Origin: Terrabacter sp. 28
Lineage (GTDB): Bacteria; Actinomycetota; Actinomycetes; Actinomycetales; Dermatophilaceae
Length of the DNA stretch: 64,000 nt
Direction of reading: 5' to 3'
Assembly: GCA_000955875.1 (NCBI GenBank)
Contig: JYOE01000029.1
Span: 124,001-188,000 of the forward strand
Positions 32,819 to 41,511 of the stretch are shown here, piece after piece. Made by a program: the position numbers and the translations under genes. The notes below the pieces were generated by a model, which saw nothing but the letters and a program-made list of their open reading frames with translations, was not told where the DNA came from and made no database searches. Position 1 is the first letter of the stretch. Each line of letters opens with the position of its first letter.

Positions 32819-34411
32819 TCAGTCCTGGGCGAGGCGGAGGCGGCCGTCGACGCGCTGGGTGAGCCCCCACGGGTTGTCGTCGCGGGTGGCCTCGGGCAGC
32901 AGGTCGGCCGGCACGTCCTGGTAGGCGACGGGCCTCTGGAAACGGTAGATCGCGAGCGAACCGACCGAGGTGGTGCGCGGGTCACTCGTCGCCGGGAAGG
33001 GGCCGCCGTGCACCATCGCGTGGCCCACCTCGACGCCCGTCGGCCAGCCGTTGAAGAGGATGCGCCCGGCCTTCGTCTCGAGCAGCGGGAGCAGGGTGCG
33101 GGCGACCTCGTGGTCGGACTCCGCCGCCTGCACCGTCACCGTCAGCTGCCCCTCGACTCCGCGGAGTGCCTCGCTGAGCTCGTCGACGCCGCTCCATCGC
33201 ACCAGCACCCCGGCCGCGCCGAAGACCTCCTCGCTGACGGCGGCCTCGTCGCGCAGCGTGGTCGTCGTGGTCGACGTGAGCAGCGGGGCGGGCGCGTTCG
33301 CGGCCTGACCGGCCCGGCCCTCGGCCTCGACCGTCACGCCCGCCGCGCCGCGGAGCGCGCTGGTTCCCTTGTCGTAGGCCTGCGCGATGCCGGTGGTGAG
33401 CATCGTCTGTCCCGTGGTCTCGGCGACCGCCCGAGCGGCTGCCGCGACGAACGCGTCGCCGTCGGCGCCCGCCGGCACGAAGGTGAGGCCGGGGTTCGTG
33501 CAGAACTGCCCCGAGCCGAGGGTCAGCGAGCCGACGTATGCCGTCGCGAGCGCCTCCGCGCGCCCGCCGGCGATGCTGCCGGGCAGCACGACGACCGGGT
33601 TGACCGAGCTCATCTCGGCGTAGACCGGGATGGGCTCGCGCCGGGCCGCGGCGGTCGCGACGAGTGCGAGCCCGCCGGCCCGCGACCCGGTGAAGCCGAC
33701 CGCCTTGATGCGGGGGTCACGGACGAGGGCCTGCCCGACGGAGGTGCCGCTGCCGTACACGAGCGAGAACGTGCCGGCCGGCAGGCCGGAGTCCGCGACG
33801 GCGCGCGCCACCGCGGCGCCCACGAGCTCGCTCGTGCCCGGGTGGGCGTTGTGCGCCTTGACGACGACCGGGCACCCGGCGGCGAGGGCCGACGCCGTGT
33901 CGCCGCCGGCGACCGAGAAGGCGAGCGGAAAGTTGCTGGCGCCGAAGACGGCGACCGGGCCGAGCGGCACCTGGCGCTGCCGGATGTCGGCGCGGGGCAG
34001 GGGTGTCCGGTCCGGCCGGGCGGGGTCGATGCGGGCCTCGAGGTGGTCGCCGACGCGTACGACCTCGGCGAACATCCGCAGCTGCCCGGTGGTGCGGGCG
34101 AGCTCTCCCGTGAGGCGGCCGAGCGGAAGGCCGGACTCGGCGACCGCGCGTGCGACGATGCCCTCACCGTCGGCCTCGATCTCGGCAGCAACCTTCTCGA
34201 GGAAGGCTGCTCGCTGCTGAGGCGATGTGGCGCGATAGGTGTCGAACGCGTCCGCGGCGGCCTGCGTCGCCTCCTCGAGCTGGGCTTCGTCGACGTTGGT
34301 GTAGACGGGCTCGAGCGGCTCGCCCGTGGCCGCCTCGACCCCGGCAGAGCCGTGGAGGCGGCCCGGCACGGGCGAGCCGGCGATGATCGAGTGTCCGGTG
34401 AGGGTGGTCAT
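32819..34411 (-). CDS. 2,5-dioxovalerate (alpha-ketoglutarate semialdehyde) dehydrogenase
   Basis: A 530-residue aldehyde dehydrogenase that oxidises 2,5-dioxopentanoate to 2-oxoglutarate with NAD(P)+. The catalytic residues are visible: Cys304 in GQFCTNPG, Glu266 in AEMSSVNP, Asn160 in GASNFPLAFS, and Lys185 in VVKAHNAHPG. The last two motifs are typical of the KGSADH subfamily with NADP preference. It lies 13 bases upstream of gudD and just downstream of kdgD, forming a complete aldarate end-pathway. ATG 34411. Confidence 0.93.
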   Translation of the reverse strand: MTTLTGHSIIAGSPVPGRLHGSAGVEAATGEPLEPVYTNVDEAQLEEATQAAADAFDTYRATSPQQRAAFLEKVAAEIEADGEGIVARAVAESGLPLGRLTGELARTTGQLRMFAEVVRVGDHLEARIDPARPDRTPLPRADIRQRQVPLGPVAVFGASNFPLAFSVAGGDTASALAAGCPVVVKAHNAHPGTSELVGAAVARAVADSGLPAGTFSLVYGSGTSVGQALVRDPRIKAVGFTGSRAGGLALVATAAARREPIPVYAEMSSVNPVVVLPGSIAGGRAEALATAYVGSLTLGSGQFCTNPGLTFVPAGADGDAFVAAAARAVAETTGQTMLTTGIAQAYDKGTSALRGAAGVTVEAEGRAGQAANAPAPLLTSTTTTTLRDEAAVSEEVFGAAGVLVRWSGVDELSEALRGVEGQLTVTVQAAESDHEVARTLLPLLETKAGRILFNGWPTGVEVGHAMVHGGPFPATSDPRTTSVGSLAIYRFQRPVAYQDVPADLLPEATRDDNPWGLTQRVDGRLRLAQD

Positions 34412-34426
34412 GCGGAGGAGCTCCGT

Positions 34427-35338
34427 TCAGCTGATCTTGTCGATGAGGATCTTGAGGTCCGACACGTCCTGCTCGGTGAGGTTCGTCAGCGGCGGGCGGA
34501 CCGGTCCGGCCGGGCGACCGATGGCTTCCAGTCCACCCTTGATGATGCTCACGGCGTACCCACGCTCGCGGTCGCGGATGTCGAGATACGGCAGCACGAA
34601 GTCGCTCAGCTTGCGGTAGACGGTCTCGAGGTCCTGCCGGCGCACGTCCTCGTAGAAGCCGACCGCGAACTCCGGCACGAAGTTGAAGATGGCCGACGAG
34701 TAGGTCGTCACGCCGAGCTGGAGGAGCGGCAACGCGAAGGTCTCGGCCGTGGGCAGGCCACCGACGTAGAGCAGGCGCTCGCCGACCCGGGCGTAGGTGC
34801 GGGTCATCGCCTCGACGTTGCCGACGCCGTCCTTGAGCCCGATGAGGTTCGGGTTGCGCTCGGCCGCCTCGGCGACGGCGACGTCGCCGAGGACCGCGTT
34901 GGCACGGGAGTACGCGATGACGCCCAGCGAGGTGGCACGGCACACGGCCGAGATGTGCTCGACGAGGCCGCGCTGGCTCGCCTCGGTGAGGTAGGGCGGG
35001 AAGAGCAGGATGCCGTCGGCGCCCGCAGCCTCCGCGGCCTTGGCCTGGGCGATGGCGACCGCGGTGCCGCCGGTGGCGGGGGCGAGCACGGGCACCTTGC
35101 CGCCGATCTCGTCGACGGCGACCCGCACCACGGTGTCGATCTCCTCGCTGCGCAGCGAGAAGCCCTCGCCGGTGCCGCCGGCGGCGAAGAGGCCCGCGAC
35201 GTCGTAGCCGCTGAGCCACGACAGGTGGTCGCGGTAGGCCGCCTCGTCGAACGCGAGGTCCGGCGTGAAGTGGGTGACGGGGAACGAGAGCAGTCCCTTG
35301 CCCAGCGTGTGGGCGAGTTCGTCGGGGGCCAGGGGCAC
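34427..35338 (-). CDS. kdgD: 5-dehydro-4-deoxyglucarate dehydratase
   Basis: A 303-residue DHDPS-superfamily aldolase-fold enzyme that decarboxylates and dehydrates 5-dehydro-4-deoxyglucarate to 2,5-dioxopentanoate. The Schiff-base lysine is in LIGLKDG (Lys169), with Tyr143 in IAYSRAN and the substrate loop GGTGEGF. I chose GTG 35338, which follows AAAGGA, because this gives the usual family length. The ATG at 35413 would add 25 non-conserved residues. It is the first gene of its operon. Promoter-like and dyad sequences lie upstream. Confidence 0.9.
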   Translation of the reverse strand: MPLAPDELAHTLGKGLLSFPVTHFTPDLAFDEAAYRDHLSWLSGYDVAGLFAAGGTGEGFSLRSEEIDTVVRVAVDEIGGKVPVLAPATGGTAVAIAQAKAAEAAGADGILLFPPYLTEASQRGLVEHISAVCRATSLGVIAYSRANAVLGDVAVAEAAERNPNLIGLKDGVGNVEAMTRTYARVGERLLYVGGLPTAETFALPLLQLGVTTYSSAIFNFVPEFAVGFYEDVRRQDLETVYRKLSDFVLPYLDIRDRERGYAVSIIKGGLEAIGRPAGPVRPPLTNLTEQDVSDLKILIDKIS

Positions 35339-35433
35339 GGGAACGTCCTTTGCGACAGAGCGGCTGCCCGTCCCGGTGGTCGGTGGGCCCGCCGCTGGGC
35401 CAGTGAGTGGCATCAGGCTAGGAAGATCGCTGG

Positions 35434-35483
35434 ATACCTGTCCAAGACGGATTGCGTATGCCGTGATGCTCCGTGAGCATCAC
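35434..35483 (-). promoter_or_regulatory. Promoter/operator region of kdgD operon
   Basis: On the minus strand, TTGGACAGGTAT (35445-35434) matches TTGGACAGGCAT upstream of tctC at 36481-36492. It is followed about 19 bases later by TAGCCT, a possible -10. Upstream of it, GTGATGCTC (35463-35471) and GAGCATCAC (35475-35483) form a perfect 9-bp dyad that could be an operator for kdgD or the end of lysR transcripts. Confidence 0.55.
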
Positions 35484-35498
35484 ATCGCCGGGCCTCGC

Positions 35499-36422
35499 TC
35501 AGCCCTCCACCCCGAGCTGCATGCGCCCGACCTGCGCGAGCACCCGCCGCAGCATCGGGCTGCGACGGCCGCGTGCCCAGATGGCGTGCAGCTCGACGGG
35601 ACGCCCCGGCACCTCGCTACCGTCTGGGTCGCCGCCGCCGTCGACGAGGTCCTTGTAGGCCACGCCCTCCACCCCGAGCGACCGCGCGGAGGCAGGGACG
35701 AGGGCGCAGCCGCGGCCGGCGGCGACGAGCAGGACGGCGGTGAGGATCTGGTGCACCTGTTGCACGACCCTCGGGTGCGCGTTGGTGAGGAACCGGACGG
35801 TGAGCTCGTGGAAGTAGCGCGACTGGACCGGGTTGTAGCTGATGACCGGCACCCCGTCGAAGTCGCCCGCCGTGAGCGGCCGCGACACCCGGGCGAGCGG
35901 GTGGTCGGCCGGCACCGCGGCGCAGAGCGGCTCGCGGAAGACGACGCGCGACTCGAGCTCCGACGTGTCGAAGGGCGGCCGCGCGAGGCCGAGGTCGAGC
36001 TCGCCGCGGCGGATGCCGTCGGCCTGGGCGGCCGTCACCCTCTCGTGGAGGATCACCTCGATGCCCGGCAGGCTGCGCTCGAGCTCCTTGAGCAGCGGAC
36101 CGAGCACGCCGATGGCCGACACCGCGGTGAAGCCGAGCCGGAGCGTGCCGGCGGCGCCGCCGTCGATCCGGCGTGCCACGTCGCCGGCGCTCTCGACGAG
36201 GGCCAGCAACCGGTAGGACTCGTCGAGGAACGCGCGCCCCGCCTCGGTGAGCTCGACCTTGCGGTTGTCGCGCTCGAGCAGGGTCACTCCGACGGTGCGC
36301 TCGAGCTTCTGGATCTGGCGGCTCAGCGGCGGCTGCGTCATGTTGAGGCGCTCCGCGGCGCGTCCGAAGTGCAGCTCCTCCGCGACGGCGACGAAGGCCT
36401 GCACCTGGTCGAGGGTCATCAT
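35499..36422 (-). CDS. LysR family transcriptional regulator
   Basis: A 307-residue regulator. The N-terminal winged helix (about residues 1-60) shows VQAFVAVAEELHFGRAAERLNMTQPPLSRQIQKLE. A periplasmic-binding-protein-like effector domain spans about 90-300. Location between kdgD and tctC points to control of aldarate uptake and degradation. The inducer is probably glucarate, galactarate or an intermediate, which is inference. ATG 36422 or the adjacent ATG 36419 is the start. It is divergent from tctC by about 170 bases with a dyad between. Confidence 0.9.
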   Translation of the reverse strand: MMTLDQVQAFVAVAEELHFGRAAERLNMTQPPLSRQIQKLERTVGVTLLERDNRKVELTEAGRAFLDESYRLLALVESAGDVARRIDGGAAGTLRLGFTAVSAIGVLGPLLKELERSLPGIEVILHERVTAAQADGIRRGELDLGLARPPFDTSELESRVVFREPLCAAVPADHPLARVSRPLTAGDFDGVPVISYNPVQSRYFHELTVRFLTNAHPRVVQQVHQILTAVLLVAAGRGCALVPASARSLGVEGVAYKDLVDGGGDPDGSEVPGRPVELHAIWARGRRSPMLRRVLAQVGRMQLGVEG

Positions 36423-36463
36423 GCCGTGGGAGATTACCGCACGTGATATCGGGAAGGTATCAA

Positions 36464-36492
36464 CCGATGCAGCATCGGGTTTGGACAGGCAT
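36464..36492 (+). promoter_or_regulatory. Dyad and promoter-like element before tctC
   Basis: CCGATGC (36464-36470) and GCATCGG (36472-36478) form a perfect dyad with one central base. It abuts TTGGACAGGCAT (36481-36492), the element shared with kdgD. TAGTGT follows about 18 bases after TTGGAC and may be a -10. The dyad is a candidate LysR-type site. Confidence 0.55.
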
Positions 36493-36591
36493 TGAGCGGA
36501 TTCGTAGTGTCAGGCGGCACGGGGACAGACCGCACCCCGATGAGCACCGAGTCGGTGCCCCAGCTCGCCCCCATCTCGTAGGAGACCTTCA

Positions 36592-37614
36592 ATGACGAAC
36601 GTTCGCACGAGGACCCGTATCGCCTCCGTGGCCGGTGCCGCCGCCCTCGCCCTCGCCCTCTCCGCCTGCGGCGGGGTCAAGAACGGCAGCGGTGGTGGTG
36701 GCGACGCCTCGGGGGGCAGCGACTACCCGACGAAGAGCATCCAGATGACCGTCGGCGCCTCCGCCGGCGGCAGCAGCGACCTCATCAGCCGCGCGATGTC
36801 GAAGGGCATGGGCCAGTCGCTCGGCGTCGCGATGCCGGTCGTCAACAAGCCCGGCGCGAACGGCGCGCTCGTGGCCAAGGAGCTGCAGTCCGCCGCGCCC
36901 GACGGCTACTCCATCGCGATCCAGAACGCCTCGCTCTTCGCCATCACGCCGCTCGCGGTCTCGGAGTCGGAGTCGGTCAAGGTCGACGACTTCGACATCG
37001 TCTACGGCGTCTCGCGCGACGACTACGTGCTCGCCACCAACCCGAAGACCGGCTGGACGTCGATCGCCGACATGAAGGCCGCCGGCAAGACGATCCGCTA
37101 CGGCACCACGGGTGTCGGCACGGGGGCCCAGCTCAACTCGGCCCTCACCTTCGCGACGGCCGGCATCAAGGCCACGGCTGTCCCGTTCGACGGCGGCGCG
37201 CCCAACCTGACCGCGCTGCTCGGCGCCCAGGTCGACGTGTCGACGATGCAGGTCGGCGAGGCCATCGAGAACATCAAGGCCGGCAAGCTCGTGCCGCTGG
37301 CCGTCTTCTCGGCCGACCGCGTGAAGTTCCTGCCCGACGTGCCCACCGCCAAGGAGCAGGGCTTCGACGTGCAGGTCTCGCAGTACCGCTTCATCACGAC
37401 GCCGAAGGGCACGCCGCAGGCGGTCAAGGACAAGCTCGTCGAGGCGGCGAAGAAGACGTTCGCCACCGAGGAGTACAAGAAGTTCAACGAGGAGAACAAC
37501 CTCACGCCGCTCGAGATCCCGGGCGCAGAGGTCGCGGCCAAGCTCAAGGCCGACCTCGCCTCGAACACGGCCAAGCTCAAGGAGTTCGGCATCTCCCTCG
37601 CGTCGAACAGCTGA
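36592..37614 (+). CDS. tctC: Tripartite tricarboxylate transporter substrate-binding lipoprotein TctC
   Basis: A 340-residue exported lipoprotein with lipobox LALSAC (Cys about residue 23). The mature protein has the family motifs YPTKSIQMTVGASAGGSSDLISR, VNKPGANGALVAKEL and GVGTGAQLN. It captures a carboxylate solute outside the membrane for TctAB. Placement within an aldarate catabolic island suggests that the solute is glucarate, galactarate or a uronate, which is inference. ATG 36592 follows GGAGACC. Confidence 0.92.
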   Translation: MTNVRTRTRIASVAGAAALALALSACGGVKNGSGGGGDASGGSDYPTKSIQMTVGASAGGSSDLISRAMSKGMGQSLGVAMPVVNKPGANGALVAKELQSAAPDGYSIAIQNASLFAITPLAVSESESVKVDDFDIVYGVSRDDYVLATNPKTGWTSIADMKAAGKTIRYGTTGVGTGAQLNSALTFATAGIKATAVPFDGGAPNLTALLGAQVDVSTMQVGEAIENIKAGKLVPLAVFSADRVKFLPDVPTAKEQGFDVQVSQYRFITTPKGTPQAVKDKLVEAAKKTFATEEYKKFNEENNLTPLEIPGAEVAAKLKADLASNTAKLKEFGISLASNS

Positions 37615-37633
37615 CGCCACCCTTACCGGAGGC

Positions 37634-37666
37634 CCGGCGCGGGGTGCGCAACCCGCCCCGCGCCGG
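37634..37666 (+). terminator. 11-bp hairpin between tctC and tctB
   Basis: CCGGCGCGGGG (37634-37644) pairs with CCCCGCGCCGG (37656-37666), loop 11. It lies 20 bases after the tctC stop. It probably stabilises or partly ends the message so that the binding protein is made in excess over TctAB. Confidence 0.6.
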
Positions 37667-37702
37667 CCCGCCCAGACGCACCCACTCGAAGAGGAGCCAA
37701 GG

Positions 37703-38254
37703 ATGAGCACGACGAGCGAACCGGCGCGGCCCGAGGCCGCGGACGCCGCCGAGGTCGACATCCTCGAGGAGCTCAAGGCAGAGCTCGCCCATGACCTGGA
37801 GGAGGAGAGGCCTCCTCACGCCGGTCCCCTCGCCCAGGTCGCCGCCGGCCTCGTGACCCTGGCCCTCGGCGTGGCGGGCGTCGTCCTGTCGCTGGGCTAC
37901 GGCCTCGGCAGTCTGACCCAGCCGGGGCCCGGGCTGTGGCCGTTCGCCGTCTCGGTCGCCGTGACGGCGCTGTCCGTCGCGCAGGTCGCCTTCGGCCGCC
38001 GCGCCCAGGACACCGAGCAGTTCACGCGGTCGAGTGCCCTCACCGCGCTCGGCGTGCTCAGCCTCGTCGTGCTGGCCGGGCTGCTGCCGGTCATCGGCTT
38101 CGAGGTGCCCTCGCTCGTGCTCATGGTCGTGTGGCTGCGCTTCCTCGGCGGCGAGTCGTGGCGCATGACGGCGCTCATCAGCGTGGTCACGGTCGCGGCG
38201 TTCTACGCGCTCTTCGTGCTCGCGCTGTCCATCCCGCTCCCGCGACTGATCTGA
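37703..38254 (+). CDS. tctB: Tripartite tricarboxylate transporter small membrane subunit TctB
   Basis: A 183-residue protein with a charged N-terminus (about 1-45) and four hydrophobic segments: about 46-70, 78-95, 108-126 and 150-175. Typical of the family is the pair of residues around GPGLWPFAVSVAVTALS. It is the small membrane subunit of a proton- or sodium-driven carboxylate transporter. It follows TctC and is 13 bases ahead of TctA. Confidence 0.88.
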   Translation: MSTTSEPARPEAADAAEVDILEELKAELAHDLEEERPPHAGPLAQVAAGLVTLALGVAGVVLSLGYGLGSLTQPGPGLWPFAVSVAVTALSVAQVAFGRRAQDTEQFTRSSALTALGVLSLVVLAGLLPVIGFEVPSLVLMVVWLRFLGGESWRMTALISVVTVAAFYALFVLALSIPLPRLI

Positions 38255-38267
38255 AGGGAGGCGCGCC

Positions 38268-39842
38268 ATGGACTTCACCCCGATCATCGACGGCTTCGGC
38301 ATCGTCCTGCAGCCGACCAACCTGCTCTACTGCCTCATCGGTGTCGTCATCGGCATGCTCATCGGCGTGCTGCCGGGCCTCGGGCCGGCGGCGACCATCG
38401 CGATCCTGCTGCCCATCACCTACGGCGTCGAGCCGGTCTCGGCGATCATCATGCTCGCCGGCATCTTCTACGGCGCCCAGTACGGCGGAACCATCACCTC
38501 GGTGCTGCTGCGGCTACCGGGCGAGGCGAGCTCGGTCGTCACCGTCTTCGACGGGTTCGCGATGGCCAAGCAGGGCCGGGCCGGGGCCGCGCTCGGCATC
38601 GCGGCCATCGGGTCGTTCATCGGTGGCACGGTCTCGATCATCGGCCTGTCGGTGCTCGCCCCCGTCATCGCCGGCTACGCGCTGGACTTCGGGCCGCCGG
38701 AGTATGCCGCGCTCGGGCTCCTGGGCGTGCTGCTCGTCTCGACCGTCGGCAACGGCGGCAAGCTCAAGGCCGTCATCGCCGCTGCGCTCGGCCTGCTCAT
38801 CGCCACGGTCGGCCGTGACTCGTTCACCGGCGCCGAGCGGTTCACCTTCGGCAACCTCAACCTCGCCGACGGCATCGACTTCGTGCCGATCGCCATGGGA
38901 CTCTTCGGTCTCGGCGAGATCCTCTACAACCTCGAGGAGAACCACAAGAAGGTCCACGCGCCGGCGAAGGTCACCAAGGTGTGGCCCAGCCGCAAGGACC
39001 TCTCCGACTCCAAGGGTGCGATCGCTCGTGGCTCGGGCATCGGCTTCGGCCTGGGCGTGCTGCCCGGTGGCGGCGCCGTGCTCTCGTCACTCGTCGCGTA
39101 TGCCGTCGAGAAGCGTCGCGCGAAGCAGCCCGAGCGCTTCGGCAGGGGCGCGATCGAGGGCGTGGCCGCCCCCGAGACCGCCAACAACGCGGCCGCGACG
39201 TCGTCGTTCATCCCGCTGCTGACGCTCGGCATCCCCGCCAACGCGACGATGGCCCTGATGTTCGGCGCCCTTCTCCTGCAAGGGGTCCAGCCAGGTCCAC
39301 AGCTCGTCGACACCCACCCCGACATCTTCTGGGGCGTCATCAACTCGATGTACATCGGCAACATCCTGCTGCTCATCATGAGCATCCCGATGGTCGGCGT
39401 CTTCGTGCGCATCCTCAGGGTGCGGCCCGCCATCCTCGCGCCGATCACGGCGCTCATCACGGTTCTCGGCGTCTACACCGTCAACAACTCGGTCTTCGAC
39501 ATCTACCTCGTCATCGTGTTCGGCGTCGTCGGCTACCTCATGAAGAAGTTCGGCTTCGACCCCGGCCCGATGGTCCTGGCGTTCGTGCTCGGCACGCTCA
39601 TCGAGTCCTCGGCCCGTCAGTCGCTGCTCATCTTCGGGGGTGACCCCACCGGGTTCCTCACCCGCCCGATCTCGGGCACCGTCCTGGCCGCCATCGTCGC
39701 CGTCGCGATCTTCCCCTTGGTGCGCAAGGTGATCCGTGCGCGCCGCGGCGGGCCCGTCGACGCCCCGGGCTCGACCCCCACAGAGATCCCCGCAGGGACT
39801 CCCGCAGAGATCCCCGACCGCGAGACCACGGAGGCGAAATGA
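38268..39842 (+). CDS. tctA: Tripartite tricarboxylate transporter large membrane subunit TctA
   Basis: A 524-residue protein with about 11-12 transmembrane segments. Signatures include GVLPGLGPAATIAILLPITYG, YGGTITSVLLRLPGEASSVVT, LGVLPGGGAVLSSL and the TNNAA-like ETANNAAATSSFIPLL. These match TctA. Together with TctC and TctB it forms a complete carboxylate importer. Its stop overlaps the start of the universal stress protein (ATGA). Confidence 0.95.
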   Translation: MDFTPIIDGFGIVLQPTNLLYCLIGVVIGMLIGVLPGLGPAATIAILLPITYGVEPVSAIIMLAGIFYGAQYGGTITSVLLRLPGEASSVVTVFDGFAMAKQGRAGAALGIAAIGSFIGGTVSIIGLSVLAPVIAGYALDFGPPEYAALGLLGVLLVSTVGNGGKLKAVIAAALGLLIATVGRDSFTGAERFTFGNLNLADGIDFVPIAMGLFGLGEILYNLEENHKKVHAPAKVTKVWPSRKDLSDSKGAIARGSGIGFGLGVLPGGGAVLSSLVAYAVEKRRAKQPERFGRGAIEGVAAPETANNAAATSSFIPLLTLGIPANATMALMFGALLLQGVQPGPQLVDTHPDIFWGVINSMYIGNILLLIMSIPMVGVFVRILRVRPAILAPITALITVLGVYTVNNSVFDIYLVIVFGVVGYLMKKFGFDPGPMVLAFVLGTLIESSARQSLLIFGGDPTGFLTRPISGTVLAAIVAVAIFPLVRKVIRARRGGPVDAPGSTPTEIPAGTPAEIPDRETTEAK

Positions 39843-40234
39843 CCATCCTCGTCGGCTACCTCGACACCCCGGAGGGCCGGGCCGCCCTCGACTCGGGCAT
39901 CGCCGAGGCGGCGCTGCGCGACCAGCCCCTGGTCGTCGTCAACTCACCCCGGCGCGGCGCGCCCGTCGACGACGACATGCTCGCGCCCGAGCAGGTCAGC
40001 GCCATCGTCGACCGCGCGACCGACCGTGGCGTCCGCGTCGAGGTGCGCCAGCCGCTGCACGGCGACTCGCTCGCCGAGACCCTCGAGTCGGTCGCCCGCG
40101 ACGTCGACGCCTCCCTCGTCGTCATCGGCATCCGGCACCGCAGCCCGGTCGGCAAGCTCATCCTCGGCAGCACCGCCCAGCGCATCCTGCTCGACGCGTC
40201 GGTGCCTGTGCTCGCCGTCAAGGCGGACTCGTGA
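39839..40234 (+). CDS. Universal stress protein (UspA) family
   Basis: A 131-residue protein with the UspA fold. It has ILVGYLDTPEGRAALDSGIAEA and the ATP-binding tail GIRHRSPVGKLILGSTAQRIL, a G-x2-G-x9-G-S/T like motif. It lies between TctA and a dehydratase with overlapping stop-start pairs on both sides, so it is part of the transport operon. USPs are often encoded beside TctA/DctM transporters and may modulate them. Confidence 0.88.
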   Translation: MTILVGYLDTPEGRAALDSGIAEAALRDQPLVVVNSPRRGAPVDDDMLAPEQVSAIVDRATDRGVRVEVRQPLHGDSLAETLESVARDVDASLVVIGIRHRSPVGKLILGSTAQRILLDASVPVLAVKADS

Positions 40235-41505
40235 CGCGCGCGACCCGCTCGCGCATCGCGGCGGTCGAGATCACGCCCGTCGCGTTCGAGGACCCGCCGC
40301 TGCTCAACGTCGTCGGGGTGCACCAGCCGTACGCGTTGCGCGCGATCGTGCGCGTGCGCACCGACTCAGGGTCGGTCGGCCTGGGCGAGACGTATGCCGA
40401 CGAGACGCACCTCGCGCGCCTCGCCGCGGTCGCGAAGGCCGTGGTCGGCACCGACGTCTTCGACCTCAACGCGCTGTGGCGCGCCACCGTCGACGCGCTG
40501 GGCGCGAGCACGGGGGGAGGCGGCGCCAGCTTCGGCGGCATGCTCGAGCTCGGCTCGGCGGTCGCGACGGTCTACTCCCCGTTCGAGGTGGCCTGCCTCG
40601 ACGTCCAGGGCCGCGAGACCGGCCGCCCGGTCAGCGACCTGCTCGGCGGGGCCGTCCGCGACACGGTGCCGTTCAGCGCCTACCTCTTCTACAAGTGGGC
40701 CCGGCATCCCGGCCGGCCCGACGACGACTGGGGTGAGGCCCTGACCCCCGACCAGCTCGTCGATCAGGCCAAGCGGATGGTGACGGCATACGGCTTCGAG
40801 GCGATCAAGCTCAAGGGTGGCGTGCTGCCGCCCGCCGATGAGGTCGAGGCGATGCGGGCGCTGCGCGAGGCGTTCCCCGACCACAGGCTGCGCATCGACC
40901 CCAACGGTGCCTGGACGGTCGACACCTCGGTGAAGGTCGCGGCCGAGCTCGCCGACGTCATCGAGTACCTCGAGGACCCGACGCCCGGCATCGACGGCAT
41001 GGCGGCCGTCGCCCGCGAGACCGACCTGCCGCTCGCGACGAACATGTGCGTCATCGCGTTCGAGCACCTCGAGCCGGCCGTGCGCGCGAACGCCGTCGGC
41101 GTCGTCCTGTCGGACCACCACCTGTGGGGTGGGCTCCAGCGGTCGCGCCTCCTCGCCGGCATCTGCGACACGTTCGGCCTGGGCCTGTCGATGCACTCGA
41201 ACAGCCATCTCGGCATCAGTCTCGCGGCCATGACGCACCTGGCCGCCGCGACGCCGAACCTCACGTACGCGTGCGACACCCACTACCCGTGGAAGACGGA
41301 GGACGTCGTCAAGCCGGGCGTGCTCGACTTCGTCGGCGGCGCGGTCGCGGTGCCGACGACACCCGGCCTTGGCGTGGATCTCGACGAGGACGCGCTCGGC
41401 GCGCTGCACGAGCAGTACCTGTCGTGCGGCATCCGCCGACGGGAGGACACCGTCTACATGCAGTCGGTCCAGCCGGCGTTCGAACCCAACACGGCACGCT
41501 GGTAG
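40231..41505 (+). CDS. Glucarate-dehydratase-like enolase superfamily enzyme
   Basis: A 424-residue enolase-superfamily protein. It has KLKGGVLP (Lys-x-Lys), RIDPNGAW, IEYLEDP, ATNMCV and SMHSNSHLGIS, thus the complete GudD-like catalytic set. It is only distantly similar to the gudD at 31483. It may act on another aldarate, such as galactarate or idarate, but the sequence does not settle this. GTG 40231 overlaps the usp stop. It is the last gene of the tct operon and converges with fadR. Confidence 0.85.
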   Translation: MTRATRSRIAAVEITPVAFEDPPLLNVVGVHQPYALRAIVRVRTDSGSVGLGETYADETHLARLAAVAKAVVGTDVFDLNALWRATVDALGASTGGGGASFGGMLELGSAVATVYSPFEVACLDVQGRETGRPVSDLLGGAVRDTVPFSAYLFYKWARHPGRPDDDWGEALTPDQLVDQAKRMVTAYGFEAIKLKGGVLPPADEVEAMRALREAFPDHRLRIDPNGAWTVDTSVKVAAELADVIEYLEDPTPGIDGMAAVARETDLPLATNMCVIAFEHLEPAVRANAVGVVLSDHHLWGGLQRSRLLAGICDTFGLGLSMHSNSHLGISLAAMTHLAAATPNLTYACDTHYPWKTEDVVKPGVLDFVGGAVAVPTTPGLGVDLDEDALGALHEQYLSCGIRRREDTVYMQSVQPAFEPNTARW

Positions 41506-41511
41506 GCGCGC

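Noticed and set aside
32450..35476. 1008-codon open frame on the plus strand
   Set aside because: It runs antisense to gudD, the dehydrogenase and kdgD, which have clear motifs. Long antisense frames are a normal by-product of high GC third positions.
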